From: Kiritimatiellia bacterium
GTDB lineage: Bacteria; Verrucomicrobiota; Kiritimatiellia; RFP12; UBA1067
NCBI GenBank assembly: GCA_027858965.1
Contig: JAQIBS010000144.1
Span: 1 to 64,000 of the forward strand
Length of the DNA: 64,000 nucleotides
Direction of reading: 5' to 3'
This document shows, piece by piece, positions 55,007 through 64,000 of the stretch. Under the pieces are notes generated by a model. That model was not told the origin of the DNA. It saw only the letters and a list, made by a program, of their open reading frames with translations, and made no database searches. Both the position numbers and the translations under genes were made by a program. Each line of letters starts with the position of its first letter. Position 1 is the stretch's first letter.

Positions 55007-56656
55007 TTACATCATGCCGCCCATTCCACCCATTCCACCCATTCCGCCCATGTCGCCACCGGGCATTGCAGGAGCGTCCTTCTCAGGAAGATCAGCAACC
55101 ATGCACTCGGTTGTGAGCAACAGACCGGCGATTGAAGCCGCGTTCTGCAATGCGCTGCGGGTTACCTTGGCAGGATCAAGAACACCTTCTTTGATCATGT
55201 CAATGTACTCTCCTGTAGCAACATTGTAACCGCTGGTAGCTTTGCTGGTCTTAACCTTCTCTACAATCAGAGGGGCTTCCATTCCTGCATTCTCTACGAG
55301 CTGACGCAGAGGAGCTTCCAGAGCTTTCTGGATGATGTTGACACCAACAGCTTCATCGCCAGTAGCTTCAACCTTGGCAACAGCCTTCTGACAGCGAAGC
55401 AGAGCAACGCCACCACCGGCAACAATACCCTCTTCAACAGCAGCGCGTGTAGCGTGCAAAGCATCGTCAACGCGATCCTTTTTCTCTTTCATAGCGGCCT
55501 CAGTAGGAGCGCCAACCTTGATCACAGCAACACCACCAGCCAACTTGGCCAGACGTTCCTGCAGCTTTTCACGGTCATAATCAGAGCTTGTCTCTTCGAT
55601 CTGCATTTTGATCAGAGCAACGCGGGCCTGAATAGCCTTTGTCTTACCGCCACCCTCAACGATAGTTGTATCGTCTTTAGTGATAGTAACCTTCTTGGCA
55701 GAGCCGAGGTCTTCGATCTCAACATTCTCAAGCTTGATTCCCAGCTCTTCGCAGATCATCTTACCACCGGTCAGCTCTGCGATATCTTCGAGCATTGCCT
55801 TCCTGCGATCGCCAAAGCCAGGAGCTTTAACAGCAGCAATCTGAAGAGTGCCACGCAACTTGTTAACAACCAGAGTTGCCAGGGCTTCGCCCTCAACATC
55901 TTCAGCAATAATCAGCAGAGGTCTCCCAGACTTGGAGACGTTCTGCAACAGAGGCAGCATGTCGTTCAAATTGGAGATCTTCTTCTCAAAGATCAAGATG
56001 CAGGGATTCTCAAGAACGCATTCCATGCTCTCAGGAGAGGTCACGAAGTAAGGTGAGAGGTAGCCCTTATCGAACTGCATACCCTCAACAACGTCAAGAG
56101 TTGTCTCAAGTGTCTTAGCCTCTTCAACTGTGATTGTTCCATCTTTGCCGACTTTGTCCATTGCTTCAGCGATGATCTCGCCGATCTCTGTCTCGCCGTT
56201 AGCGGAGATAGATGCAACCTGTGCGATTTCAGCAGGATCTTTAACGCGTTTAGCCTGTTTGGCGATAGCAGCAACAACCGCAGTTGTAGCCTTATCAATA
56301 CCACGCTTCAGAGCCATCGGATTGGCACCTGCGGTAATGTTCTTCAAACCTTCACGGTAGATAGCTTCAGCCAACAGTGTAGCTGTAGTTGTTCCATCAC
56401 CAGCGACATCACTTGTCTTGCTGGCCACTTCACGTACCATCTGAGCGCCCATGTTCTCGAAAGGACAAGGAAGTTCAATTTCTTTAGCAACGGAAACACC
56501 ATCTTTGGTGATAGCCGGTGAACCGAATTTCTTATCAAGGATCACATTGCGTCCGCAAGGACCTAGTGTTGTTGCGACAGCACGTGTCAATTTCTGAACA
56601 CCTTTTAGAATTTTCTGACGGGCTTCGGTATCGTAAATCATTTGCTTTGCAGCCAT
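55007..56656 (-). CDS. groL: chaperonin GroEL
   Basis: This is the 60-kDa ATP-driven folding cage. The 549 residues have the family features [48 protein letters not shown], the apical domain, [17 protein letters not shown] and the terminal repeat [21 protein letters not shown] precedes the ATG. It follows groS in the same direction with a gap of about 114 bases, and both share the terminator downstream. Confidence 0.98.
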   Translation of the reverse strand: MAAKQMIYDTEARQKILKGVQKLTRAVATTLGPCGRNVILDKKFGSPAITKDGVSVAKEIELPCPFENMGAQMVREVASKTSDVAGDGTTTATLLAEAIYREGLKNITAGANPMALKRGIDKATTAVVAAIAKQAKRVKDPAEIAQVASISANGETEIGEIIAEAMDKVGKDGTITVEEAKTLETTLDVVEGMQFDKGYLSPYFVTSPESMECVLENPCILIFEKKISNLNDMLPLLQNVSKSGRPLLIIAEDVEGEALATLVVNKLRGTLQIAAVKAPGFGDRRKAMLEDIAELTGGKMICEELGIKLENVEIEDLGSAKKVTITKDDTTIVEGGGKTKAIQARVALIKMQIEETSSDYDREKLQERLAKLAGGVAVIKVGAPTEAAMKEKKDRVDDALHATRAAVEEGIVAGGGVALLRCQKAVAKVEATGDEAVGVNIIQKALEAPLRQLVENAGMEAPLIVEKVKTSKATSGYNVATGEYIDMIKEGVLDPAKVTRSALQNAASIAGLLLTTECMVADLPEKDAPAMPGGDMGGMGGMGGMGGMM

Positions 56657-56770
56657 TGTATTTTCTCCAATTTTTTGTTTTAAAATCTTTTACGGTCTCT
56701 AGTTCCATTCATCACGGTTTTTCAACCTTCAACAAATTAAACCTTTAACCAAATGCCAAAAGGCATTGCT

Positions 56771-57061
56771 TTAGACAAGAACGCCGAGAAGATCGTCTTC
56801 GCGAACGAGCTGCATGATGACATCGTTAATTTTGATCTCAGTACCGCCATACTTAGGCAGCAGAACTGTATCGCCAACCTTAACATCAAACGGAACCTCT
56901 TTACCGTCATCATCGCGCTTCTTACCAATTGCGACAACTTTGCCTTCCATTGGTTTTTCTTTTGCGGAATCAGGAATAATGATTCCACCCTTGGTGACAT
57001 CTTTAGCTTCTGCAGGCTCAACCAGTACGCGGTCGCCTAATGGACGTATTTTCTGTGCCAT
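56771..57061 (-). CDS. groS: co-chaperonin GroES
   Basis: This is the lid of the GroEL cage. The 96 residues start [33 protein letters not shown] and contain the mobile-loop region, [19 protein letters not shown] and a normal C-terminus. AAGGAG precedes the ATG. The upstream gap to dnaK contains no CIRCE (HrcA) inverted repeat that I can see. Confidence 0.98.
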   Translation of the reverse strand: MAQKIRPLGDRVLVEPAEAKDVTKGGIIIPDSAKEKPMEGKVVAIGKKRDDDGKEVPFDVKVGDTVLLPKYGGTEIKINDVIMQLVREDDLLGVLV

Positions 57062-57167
57062 TTTTGTATTCTCCTTTGTTTGTTAATAATGTTTTGTGTT
57101 TTTTTAAAATTCTTTCAAAGTGCGGAAATTCTGCTTTAAGTTTCGCGGTGTTTAAGAGCCGACTCTG

Positions 57168-57203
57168 AAACTTTAGAACTCTCGCATTTTAGAACTTCAG
57201 AAC
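57168..57203. repeat. CTTTAGAAC-type short tandem array near the dnaK end
   Basis: GAAACTTTAGAACTCTCGCA and then TTTTAGAACTTCAGAACTGC lie just beyond the dnaK stop. They match the arrays at 1733-1778 and 52284-52312. Confidence 0.55.
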
Positions 57204-57212
57204 TGCATTCAA

Positions 57213-59159
57213 TTATTTCTTGTCGTCATCCATCATTGTGAAATCAGCATCGATCACATCGTCATCACCATCAGCAGCAGCACTCTGATCAGCAGAACCG
57301 GCATCAGCGGCAGGACCAGGACCGGCATCCGGTCCGGGAGCACCTTCTCCGGGCTGTCCGTCAGCACCTGGCTGTGCGTACATCTCCTGAGTGATGGACT
57401 CCATCGCCTTGTTAAGAATGTCCTGTTTGGCTTTTATCTCATCCATAGAACCGCCCTTGAGCGCCTCTTTAAGATCTGCCACAGCGGTTTCAACCGGTGC
57501 CTTCTTGTCAGCCGGAATCTTATCGCCATTATCTTCAAGCGTTTTCTCCACCTGATAGCAGAGATTCTCGGCCTGATTACGAGCCTCAACCTCATCGCGA
57601 CGTTTGGCATCCTCTTCAGCGTGAACCTCAGCATCCTTACACATCTGATCTATCTCCTCTTTGGAAAGACCGCTTGATGCAGTGATGGTGATCTTCTGCT
57701 CTTTTCCTGTTCCAAGATCTTTAGCGTGTACATTCAGAATGCCATTGGCATCCAGGTCAAAGGCCACCTCAATCTGAGGACGACCGCGCGGTGACGGAGG
57801 AATGCCATCCAGATGGAAACGTCCTATAGTTTTGCTGTCAGAAGCCATCTTGCGCTCACCCTGCAGAACATGAATTTCTACGGAGGGCTGATTGTCAGCA
57901 GCCGTGCTGAAAATTTCACTCTTTTTGGTTGGGATGGTGGTGTTACGCTCAATTAGCGGAGTCATAACGCCGCCGAGAGTCTCAATACCGAGAGTCAACG
58001 GAGTAACATCCAACAGAAGAACGTCTTTAACCTCACCCTTGAGGATACCGCCCTGAATGGCTGCGCCAATAGAAACAACTTCATCTGGGTTAACACCCTT
58101 GTTAGGCTCTTTACCGAAAAGCTTGCTCGCTCTTTCCTGAAGTTTAGGCATACGGGTCTGACCACCAACCAGCACAACCTCATCCACGCTTGAAAGCTTT
58201 GCATCTTTCAAACAATCACGGCAAGGCTGTGATGTACGCTCTAATAGTTTATCGGTCAATGACTCAAGTTTAGCCCGGCTCAAAGTGATATTCAGATGTT
58301 TGGGGCCACTGGCGTCCGCTGTAATAAAGGGAAGGTTGATCTCAGAGCTGTTGGCTGAAGAAAGTTCGCACTTGGCTTTCTCTGCAGCCTCTTTAAGACG
58401 CTGCAGAGCCATGGTATCTTCCGAAAGATCAATACCGCTCTCCTTCTTGAACTCCTGCGTCAACCATTGCATAACAGTCTGGTCCAGATCGTCTCCACCT
58501 AGATGGGTGTCGCCATTGGTAGCCTTCACTTCAAATACGCCATCACCGATATCCAGGATCGAAACATCAAATGTTCCGCCACCAAAATCATAGACGGCAA
58601 TCTTCTCATCCTTCTTCTTATCAAGACCGTAAGCAAGTGAAGCAGCGGTTGGCTCGTTGATAATACGCAGAACTTCAAGACCGGCGATACGTCCGGCATC
58701 TTTAGTTGCCTGACGCTGTGAATCGTTAAAATAAGCGGGTACTGTCACAACAGCCTGCGTGATGGTCTCGCCCAGATACGACTCTGCGTCAGCCTTCAGC
58801 TTCTGCAGAATCATGGCGGCAACCTCCGGCGGAGAGTAAACCTTATCACCAACCTGCACGTGGGCATCACCATTGGCAGCCCGAACCACATCATAAGGAA
58901 CCATTGAAGTCTCTGAGGTCATCTCATCAAACTTACGTCCCATAAATCTCTTAACTGAATAAATAGTTTTCTTTGGATTGGTTACAGCCTGACGCTTAGC
59001 TGCCTGACCAACCAGACGCTCACCATCCTTTGTGAAAGCTACAATCGAAGGAGTTGTACGCAGTCCTTCTGCGTTCGGTATCACAACCGGCTCACCGCCC
59101 TCCATCACGGACATACATGAGTTGGTTGTCCCTAAATCTATTCCTAAAACTTTTGCCAT
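57213..59159 (-). CDS. dnaK: molecular chaperone DnaK (Hsp70)
   Basis: This ATP-dependent chaperone works with DnaJ and GrpE, which are not in this window. The 648 residues have the phosphate loops [29 protein letters not shown] and [10 protein letters not shown], the linker region [16 protein letters not shown], the substrate-binding domain and a C-terminal Gly/Pro/Ala/Asp-rich tail ending in [17 protein letters not shown]. It is upstream of groS and groL in the same direction, an arrangement that puts the major chaperones together. Confidence 0.98.
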   Translation of the reverse strand: MAKVLGIDLGTTNSCMSVMEGGEPVVIPNAEGLRTTPSIVAFTKDGERLVGQAAKRQAVTNPKKTIYSVKRFMGRKFDEMTSETSMVPYDVVRAANGDAHVQVGDKVYSPPEVAAMILQKLKADAESYLGETITQAVVTVPAYFNDSQRQATKDAGRIAGLEVLRIINEPTAASLAYGLDKKKDEKIAVYDFGGGTFDVSILDIGDGVFEVKATNGDTHLGGDDLDQTVMQWLTQEFKKESGIDLSEDTMALQRLKEAAEKAKCELSSANSSEINLPFITADASGPKHLNITLSRAKLESLTDKLLERTSQPCRDCLKDAKLSSVDEVVLVGGQTRMPKLQERASKLFGKEPNKGVNPDEVVSIGAAIQGGILKGEVKDVLLLDVTPLTLGIETLGGVMTPLIERNTTIPTKKSEIFSTAADNQPSVEIHVLQGERKMASDSKTIGRFHLDGIPPSPRGRPQIEVAFDLDANGILNVHAKDLGTGKEQKITITASSGLSKEEIDQMCKDAEVHAEEDAKRRDEVEARNQAENLCYQVEKTLEDNGDKIPADKKAPVETAVADLKEALKGGSMDEIKAKQDILNKAMESITQEMYAQPGADGQPGEGAPGPDAGPGPAADAGSADQSAAADGDDDVIDADFTMMDDDKK

Positions 59160-59324
59160 TTTTTATACTCCATTCCGCCCAATATTAATTTTTTTGAGCT
59201 ATGGCATAATAAGCAGTTAGTATACCAATACATACACAATAATGGCCCAAACCGATCTATTACTCTATAAACAAACAACTTATAAATATTTTGACCACAA
59301 ATCACAAAACAGTAAAAGCGGGAC

Positions 59325-59360
59325 AAAGTGGGACATGAGGATCCACATGTGTCACACTTT
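59325..59360. repeat. imperfect hairpin upstream of the heptamer arrays
   Basis: AAAGTGGGACATG (59325-59337) is inverse to CATGTGTCACACTTT (59346-59360), and the word AAAGTGGGACAT recurs at 59366-59377. This may be a part of the composite module beginning at 59379. Confidence 0.5.
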
Positions 59361-59378
59361 TTCCAAAGTGGGACATTT

Positions 59379-59744
59379 CAGTGTTCAGTGTCCAGTGTTC
59401 AGTGTCCAGTGTTCAGTGTTCAGTGTTCAGTGTCCAGTATTCAGTGTCCAGTGTCCAGTGTCCAGTGTCCAGTGTTCAGTGTCCAGTGTCCAGTGTTCAG
59501 TGTCCAGTGTTCAGTGTTCAGTGTCCAGTGTTCAGTGTCCAGTGTTCAGTGTTCAGTGTTAGTTTTCTTTTCACTGCTTGCTACGTCGAGTCCACTGTAA
59601 ACTGTAAACTGTAGACTGTAGACTGTAGACTGTAAACTGTAGACTGTAAACTGTAGACTGTAGACTGTAGACTGTAGATGTCCAACGTCCAACATGGAGG
59701 GGCACGGGCTCCGTGACCGCAGACGCCGAGACCAGCATCCCTCC
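59379..59744. repeat. composite heptamer module: 26x CAGTGTY, 33-bp core, 12x ACTGTAR, double-hairpin repeat
   Basis: Exactly 26 perfect-period heptamers CAGTGT(T/C), one with CAGTATT, run over 59379-59560. A 33-bp core follows (59561-59593, starting AGTTTTCTTTTCACTGC and ending TCGAGTCC), then 12 heptamers ACTGTA(A/G) (59594-59677). Two GTCCAAC words (59680-59693) and a degenerate double-hairpin element (59695-59744; GCACGG-GCT-CCGTGAC stem) complete it. The same order with 11 and 9 units is at 63805-64000. No gene is visible between 59160 and 59878. Confidence 0.9.
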
Positions 59745-59878
59745 GTTCGAAAAGGTCTTTTCCCGCTATCCCCACCCCAGGTTTTGAAGATTCGCGTGTA
59801 CGAGTATGTGTAAGAGTATGTGTTCCTTCTATAAAACAACCATTGACGTACAGCACACTAATATGCTCAAATTTCCAC

Positions 59879-61246
59879 ATGATTATTGCGATCTCTTTTT
59901 GTTTTCTCTGCATCCTGGTACTGGTTGGCTCATATCTGCGTATGCGCGTCAGCCTGTTTCACAAACTATATATTCCCTCCCCCGTCATTGCAGGCCTGAT
60001 TGGATTAGTGGTAATCCAGAGCACCAATCATCTCAATATCCCCCTGCCTGAAACCTGCACCGCTGGCTGGTCCAAAATCCCGGGATTCTTTATCAATATT
60101 GTTTTTGCCTGCCTTTTTCTAGGAGTCAAGCTCCCACCGTTGCGCTCAATCGGCAAGCGGGCCGGAATGCAGCTGGCTTATGGACAGATTCTGGTTTGGG
60201 GCCAGTACCTGATTGCCGCTCTGGCAGTCGTCTTTTTTCTTAAACAAGCTTTCGGCCTTCCGGATATGTTTGCCGGAGTCCTGCCGGTTGGTTTTGAAGG
60301 AGGACACGGAACTGCCGCCGGACTCAAAGATGTCTTCCTTCAGCTGGGATGGCCGGAAGGCTGTGATTTTGCCCTGGCCAGCGCCACTATCGGAATATTA
60401 AGTGCCATCATCACAGGCATGATCTTAATTAACTGGGCCGCCCGCAAAGGGCATATAACCCACCCGCAAAGCACACAGGATGCGGAGAGCTCAATGACAC
60501 TCAAGGGCATTCACCCGTTGGACCTTCGTCCTGAAGCAGGTCGATTAACCATCAAAACCGATGCCCTCGATTCACTCAGTTTTCACCTCTGTATTGTAGG
60601 ACTGTCCATCGGAATTGGAGTGCTTATCAAAACCGGACTCGTTGCCATTGAAGAATACTCACCCCTGCTCAGCAAGCACGGACTGTTACAGAGTTTTCCT
60701 CTCTTCCCTCTCTGTATGCTGGGCGGACTAATCATCCAGATACTTGAAAATAAATTTGATACTCACTGCCTGATCGATGAAGGGCTGATGAAACGCATCC
60801 AGAATACGGCTCTGGATTTTCTGATTGTGGCTGCCATTGCCACCATCAAGCTGGATGTGGTTGCTGATGGTTTTATTCCCCTGCTGATCCTGGCCGCTCT
60901 GGGAATATCATGGAATGTAATCTGTCTGCTCTTTCTGGCCCCACGCATATTTAAGGTGGCATGGTTTGAAAGGGCAATTGCCGAATTAGGCCAATCAATG
61001 GGTGTGACCGCATCCGGCCTGCTTCTGCTACGTGTAGCTGATCCCGAATATAAAACCGAAGCCGCTGACGCTTTTGCAGCCAAACAACTGCTGCATGAAC
61101 CATTTATGGGAGGTGGACTCTGGACCGGCATGGCTATCCCGCTGATGGCTAAGATCGGGGTCATGCCCATAATATACATATCCGCCAGCGCCATCCTGAT
61201 CTGGATTATCTTCATCACCGTAATGCGATTAAGAGACAGAACGTAA
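59879..61246 (+). CDS. sodium/glutamate symporter family protein (GltS-like)
   Basis: This is a membrane carrier of about 455 residues with ten or more helices. It begins MIIAISFCFLCILVLVGSYL if the ATG at 59879 is used. A TTG start at 59843 would add 12 polar residues. IPSPVIAGLIGLVV in helix 2, the re-entrant-loop motif VGFEGGHGTAAGL in the first half and a matching ELGQSMGVTASGLLLLR in the second half resemble GltS. It probably takes up glutamate or a related dicarboxylate with Na+. No clear ribosome site is visible at either start. Confidence 0.8.
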   Translation: MIIAISFCFLCILVLVGSYLRMRVSLFHKLYIPSPVIAGLIGLVVIQSTNHLNIPLPETCTAGWSKIPGFFINIVFACLFLGVKLPPLRSIGKRAGMQLAYGQILVWGQYLIAALAVVFFLKQAFGLPDMFAGVLPVGFEGGHGTAAGLKDVFLQLGWPEGCDFALASATIGILSAIITGMILINWAARKGHITHPQSTQDAESSMTLKGIHPLDLRPEAGRLTIKTDALDSLSFHLCIVGLSIGIGVLIKTGLVAIEEYSPLLSKHGLLQSFPLFPLCMLGGLIIQILENKFDTHCLIDEGLMKRIQNTALDFLIVAAIATIKLDVVADGFIPLLILAALGISWNVICLLFLAPRIFKVAWFERAIAELGQSMGVTASGLLLLRVADPEYKTEAADAFAAKQLLHEPFMGGGLWTGMAIPLMAKIGVMPIIYISASAILIWIIFITVMRLRDRT

Positions 61247-61252
61247 CACGAA

Positions 61253-61297
61253 CGTCCAACATCCAACGTCGAACATCCAACGTCCCACGTCCCACAT
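61253..61297. repeat. CRTCCAA heptamer array
   Basis: Words CGTCCAA, CATCCAA, CGTCGAA, CATCCAA, CGTCCCA and CGTCCCA follow with period 7, leading straight into the double-hairpin repeat at 61297. This is the same order as GTCCAAC words before the element at 59695. Confidence 0.8.
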
Positions 61298-61347
61298 GGA
61301 GGGTCGCAGGCTCTGCGACCGCGGACGGTGAGGCCACCGTCCCTCCA
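61297..61347. repeat. GC-rich double-hairpin repeat, full copy with compensatory changes
   Basis: TGGAGGG/CCCTCCA outer arms are the same as at 19115. The first hairpin is GTCGCAG-GCT-CTGCGAC and the second GGACGGT-GAGGCC-ACCGTCC. Both stems differ from the 19115 copy by paired substitutions that preserve pairing. A partial copy follows at 61373-61392. Confidence 0.85.
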
Positions 61348-61463
61348 GAATAATTAATCTTGCGCCATTTATTGGAGGGGCGCAGGCTCTGAAAACCCCG
61401 AATTCCAGAAAACCTTATATTGGGTTGCGAATGCACCCCACAATGTTATATACTGTTTTTCCC

Positions 61464-61536
61464 ATCGGGGTGTCATTGCACAATGGCTGAGAAAAACCCG
61501 CTGAACCTGATCCGGCTCATACCGGCGCAAGGAAAT
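61464..61536 (+). promoter_or_regulatory. TPP (THI-box) riboswitch
   Basis: Conserved pieces of the thiamine pyrophosphate aptamer are visible in order: CGGGGTG (61467-61473), GGCTGAGA (about 61485-61492), ACCCGCTGAACCTGATCCGG (61496-61515), and then the ACCGGCG and AAGGAA closing segments. It lies upstream of thiD and thiC and precedes an intrinsic terminator, so high TPP should end transcription before the genes. Confidence 0.95.
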
Positions 61537-61550
61537 GGTATATTGCGAAA

Positions 61551-61590
61551 GACAGACGGTTCTAAAGGAGAACAGTCTGTCTATTTTTTT
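61551..61590 (+). terminator. riboswitch-controlled attenuator terminator
   Basis: The stem GACAGAC (61551-61557) pairs with GTCTGTC (61575-61581), extended by GTTCT/AGAAC, and is followed by TATTTTTTT (61582-61590). A purine-rich AAAGGAG lies in its loop (61564-61570). This is the expression platform of the TPP riboswitch. Confidence 0.9.
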
Positions 61591-61603
61591 AGAAAAGAGC
61601 ACT

Positions 61604-62458
61604 ATGAATTCACAAGATGAAACAACAGTAATGATGCGTAAAAGCGCGGTGCTGACAATTGCAGGCAGCGACAGCGGCGGCAATGCAGGCATCCAGGCTG
61701 ACCTGCGCGCCTTCCACACATTTGGGGTACACGGCTGCACCGCCATCACAGCTCTGACTGCCCAGAACCCATTCTCTGTAAGTGGCATTCTCACTGCAGA
61801 TGGCGCTTTTGTAACAGAGCAGATAGATGCGGTCATTGAAGTTTATGATATCCGGGCACTCAAAACAGGAATGCTCTGCAGCGCAGATATAATTGAAGCC
61901 GTAGCCGACAACCTGACCTGCCACAATCGAATTCTGAAAGTGGTTGATCCGGTTATGATTGCCACCAGCGGAGCTAAATTGCTTGAAGATGATGCCATAG
62001 AGCAAATGAAAAACAACCTTCTTCCTCTGGCCTCTCTGATAACACCCAACCTGCCTGAAGCTGAAACCCTGCTGGGGAAAATTCTGGATACCGACCTTAA
62101 AATTGCGGATGCCGCGAAGGAACTCTGTGATAAATTTGGTTGCGCCACCCTCATCAAAGGAGGACACAACACAAATGCCACTGCCAGAGATCTGCTGTTT
62201 GACGGCGAAAACATGCTCTGGTTCGAATCGCCAGTGGTTGAAGATCCCCTTTCCACCCATGGCACAGGATGCTCTCTCAGTGCAGCCATCACCGCATCGC
62301 TGGCAAAAGGCAGAGAGCTCGCCGATGCAGTTGCGGAGGGCAAAGCCTATGTTTATGAATCAATCCGCACCGGCATCAATATCGGTGAGTGTGCGGCAGT
62401 TCTAGGCACACCACAAACAATACCTGTAGATCAAATTTCAATTAAACCATTTGAATGA
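61604..62458 (+). CDS. thiD: hydroxymethylpyrimidine/phosphomethylpyrimidine kinase
   Basis: This ribokinase-family enzyme phosphorylates HMP and HMP-phosphate to HMP-pyrophosphate for thiamine synthesis. I choose the ATG at 61604, giving about 284 residues. The longer frame from 61535 is inside the riboswitch and terminator. Motifs are LTIAGSDSGGNAGIQADLRAF, VVDPVMIATSG, TPNLPEAETLL and the anion-hole loop STHGTGCSLSAA. Its end overlaps or abuts the thiC start region, so the two form a riboswitch-controlled operon. Confidence 0.95.
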   Translation: MNSQDETTVMMRKSAVLTIAGSDSGGNAGIQADLRAFHTFGVHGCTAITALTAQNPFSVSGILTADGAFVTEQIDAVIEVYDIRALKTGMLCSADIIEAVADNLTCHNRILKVVDPVMIATSGAKLLEDDAIEQMKNNLLPLASLITPNLPEAETLLGKILDTDLKIADAAKELCDKFGCATLIKGGHNTNATARDLLFDGENMLWFESPVVEDPLSTHGTGCSLSAAITASLAKGRELADAVAEGKAYVYESIRTGINIGECAAVLGTPQTIPVDQISIKPFE

Positions 62459-62468
62459 AAGAAATACT

Positions 62469-63764
62469 ATGACACAACTCGAAGCAGCAAAAAATGGAAT
62501 TATTACTGATGCAATGAAAGCCGTTGCACAGGACGAAAATGTAAGCCCCGAAGCCGTTAAAGATGGCATCGCCAGAGGCCATTTAGTAATACCCTTAAAT
62601 CCCGCCCATAAAAATGTCAAAGCGGTTGGTGTAGGAAACATATTTAAAACCAAAATCAATGCCAACCTGGGACGTTCCACAACCCGTTCAGGTAAAGGTG
62701 ATGAACTGGAAAAGCTGCAGGTTGCCCTCAAATCCGGAGCTGACTTTGTAATGGACCTCAGCGTAGGCACCGACCTCTTTTCTATTCGCCAGGGCATGTT
62801 GGAGGCATCTCCCGCTCCTTTAGGCACTGTACCGGTCTACGAGACAATTTCACGCACAGACGGAGATATCCCCGTCTTAAACCCGGATCTGCTTATGCAG
62901 GTTATTACAGAGCAGGCTGAACAGGGTGTCGACTTTATGACCCTTCATGCCGGACTGCTGCGTGCCCACATTGATCTGGCCATGAAACGTAAGATGGGAA
63001 TTGTCAGCCGCGGCGGAGCAATTATGGCAGAGTGGATGAAACAAAATGACTGTGAAAACCCGCTCTACACCAACTGGGATGCCGTACTTGATATTCTAGC
63101 TAAACATGATGTAACTGTCTCACTGGGCGATGGACTCCGTCCGGGATGTCTCGCCGATGCCAGTGATCTAGCGCAATTCAGCGAACTGGATGTTCTGGGA
63201 GAGCTGGTCAACCGCTGCCGGGAACGCGGAGTTCAGGTGATGGTGGAAGGTCCGGGGCACATTCCCTTCAATGAGATTCAGATGAACATGGAAAAGCAGC
63301 AGGAAGTTTGTGATGGTGCCCCCTTCTATGTGCTGGGACCTATAGTTACCGATATTGCACCATTATATGATCACATTACATCATGCATTGGAGCCACCGC
63401 TGCGGCAACCTACGGAGCATCATTACTCTGCTATGTAACACCGGCAGAGCATCTGGGACTACCGGATGACGAGGAAGTTTATCAGGGCGTCATGGCCTAC
63501 CGCATTGCAGCACACGCCGGTGACATTGCACGTGGCCTGCCAGGTGCACGTGATATTGATGATAAGATGTCACAGGCTCGTGCTGATTTTGACTGGGAAA
63601 AGCAATTTGAATGCGCCTTGGATCCGGAGAGAGCCAAAGCCCGATGGCTCAAAACAAGATCTGAAGATCAGAGTGAACACAACGATGATCACTGTTCCAT
63701 GTGTGGAAAAGAGTTCTGCGCTGTTCGCACATCCAAACGAATCCGAGAGAACCAAGGCAAATAA
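62469..63764 (+). CDS. thiC: phosphomethylpyrimidine synthase
   Basis: This radical SAM enzyme converts aminoimidazole ribotide to HMP phosphate. The ATG at 62469 gives MTQLEAAKNGIITDAMKAVA. A TTG at 62451 overlapping thiD is less likely. The 431 residues are the shorter class. Key segments are RSGKGDELEKLQVALKSGADFVMDLS, DFMTLHAGL, VEGPGHIPFNEI and the C-terminal cluster CSMCGKEFC (Cx2Cx4C). Other thiamine genes (thiE, thiG, thiS) are not in the window. Confidence 0.97.
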   Translation: MTQLEAAKNGIITDAMKAVAQDENVSPEAVKDGIARGHLVIPLNPAHKNVKAVGVGNIFKTKINANLGRSTTRSGKGDELEKLQVALKSGADFVMDLSVGTDLFSIRQGMLEASPAPLGTVPVYETISRTDGDIPVLNPDLLMQVITEQAEQGVDFMTLHAGLLRAHIDLAMKRKMGIVSRGGAIMAEWMKQNDCENPLYTNWDAVLDILAKHDVTVSLGDGLRPGCLADASDLAQFSELDVLGELVNRCRERGVQVMVEGPGHIPFNEIQMNMEKQQEVCDGAPFYVLGPIVTDIAPLYDHITSCIGATAAATYGASLLCYVTPAEHLGLPDDEEVYQGVMAYRIAAHAGDIARGLPGARDIDDKMSQARADFDWEKQFECALDPERAKARWLKTRSEDQSEHNDDHCSMCGKEFCAVRTSKRIRENQGK

Positions 63765-63804
63765 GTAAAAGATAATTGACCTAATGCGGGCACTGCCCGT
63801 AATT

Positions 63805-64000
63805 CAGTGTCCAGTGTTCAGTGTCCAGTGTCCAGTGTCCAGTGTCCAGTGTTCAGTGTCCAGTGTCCAGTGTTCAGTGTTAGTTTTCTTTTCACTGCTT
63901 GCTACGTCGAGTCCACTGTAAACTGTAGACTGTAGACTGTAGACTGTAGACTGTAGACTGTAGACTGTAGACTGTAGATGTCCAACGTCCAACATGGAGG
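63805..64000. repeat. composite heptamer module, second copy (cut by window end)
   Basis: It has 11 CAGTGTY heptamers (63805-63881), the 33-bp core (63882-63914) identical to 59561-59593, nine ACTGTAR heptamers (63915-63977) and GTCCAAC words, ending in the start of a double-hairpin element (TGGAGG at 63995-64000). A short hairpin GCGGGCA/TGCCCGT (about 63786-63800) precedes it. Confidence 0.9.

Noticed and set aside
57062-57212. CIRCE/HrcA operator upstream of groS
   Set aside because: No TTAGCACTC-N9-GAGTGCTAA inverted repeat is visible there or upstream of dnaK (59160-59330).
59242-59614. Open reading frames encoding SVQCPVF-type repeats
   Set aside because: They are only translations of the CAGTGTY heptamer array. 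All three frames are open because the period is 7 and no stop word occurs.
59379-59677. CRISPR array
   Set aside because: The repeats are 7-bp direct tandem words without spacers, and no cas genes are present.

Overview
The window is a stretch of a Gram-negative bacterial chromosome of roughly balanced base composition. It has an lnt gene for outer-membrane lipoprotein acylation, secreted polysaccharide-active proteins, twin-arginine Gfo/Idh/MocA oxidoreductases, a four-helix-bundle S23-type protein and intergenic DNA crowded with short repeats. I infer a member of the PVC superphylum, perhaps Kiritimatiellota or Lentisphaerota. No rRNA or marker-gene tree is available here, so the phylum is a guess. 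Most genes are vertical housekeeping genes.

Layout. 1-9.4 kb, plus strand: guaA, an FAD-linked (glycolate/D-lactate type) oxidase, a membrane protein with a two-component system, purB and an MFS transporter. 9.5-15 kb: a visibly more GC-rich, accessory-looking block with a GH16 glycosidase, a decayed glycosidase tail, a TypA/BipA-like GTPase with an altered G4 motif, then a decayed FnIII-glucoamylase gene. 15.2-19 kb: smc. 19.5-25.5 kb, minus: a discoidin-like secreted protein, apbE, a heptaheme cytochrome with a membrane domain, and a Gfo/Idh/MocA oxidoreductase. 25.8-40 kb, minus: ferredoxin-etfA, an S23-like gene, etfB, dus, pyrB, argF, ileS and the glycine-cleavage operon gcvT-H-PA-PB. 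40-48 kb: a Phd/VapC-type toxin-antitoxin pair, a broken REP-associated transposase (RAYT), a radical SAM protein, a ferredoxin-like protein, mraY, a homocysteine methyltransferase, an HU-like protein, two gene remnants and tRNA-Glu. 48-59 kb: a B12/radical SAM protein, lnt, rnr and the chaperones groL, groS and dnaK. 59-64 kb: a GltS-like symporter, then thiD-thiC under a TPP riboswitch with a visible terminator.

The most unusual aspect is the intergenic DNA. Nearly every gap holds tandem arrays of 7-9 bp words (CAGTGTY, ACTGTAR, CRTCCAA, CCTAACA, GTAGGACGA, CACAGAG, ATTCTAC, CTTTAGAAC), often as inverted pairs. It also holds dispersed GC-rich palindromes that fold as two hairpins inside an outer stem, with compensatory changes between copies. 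These modules are combined in different orders. At least eight genes (guaA, the cytochrome, etfB, argF, gcvPB, the PIN toxin, the ferredoxin-like gene and lnt) have their stop codon inside or directly at the first bases of such a repeat. A broken RAYT with its own double-hairpin repeats lies in the middle of the window. Together this suggests a repeat system that inserts at, or is tolerated only at, gene ends.
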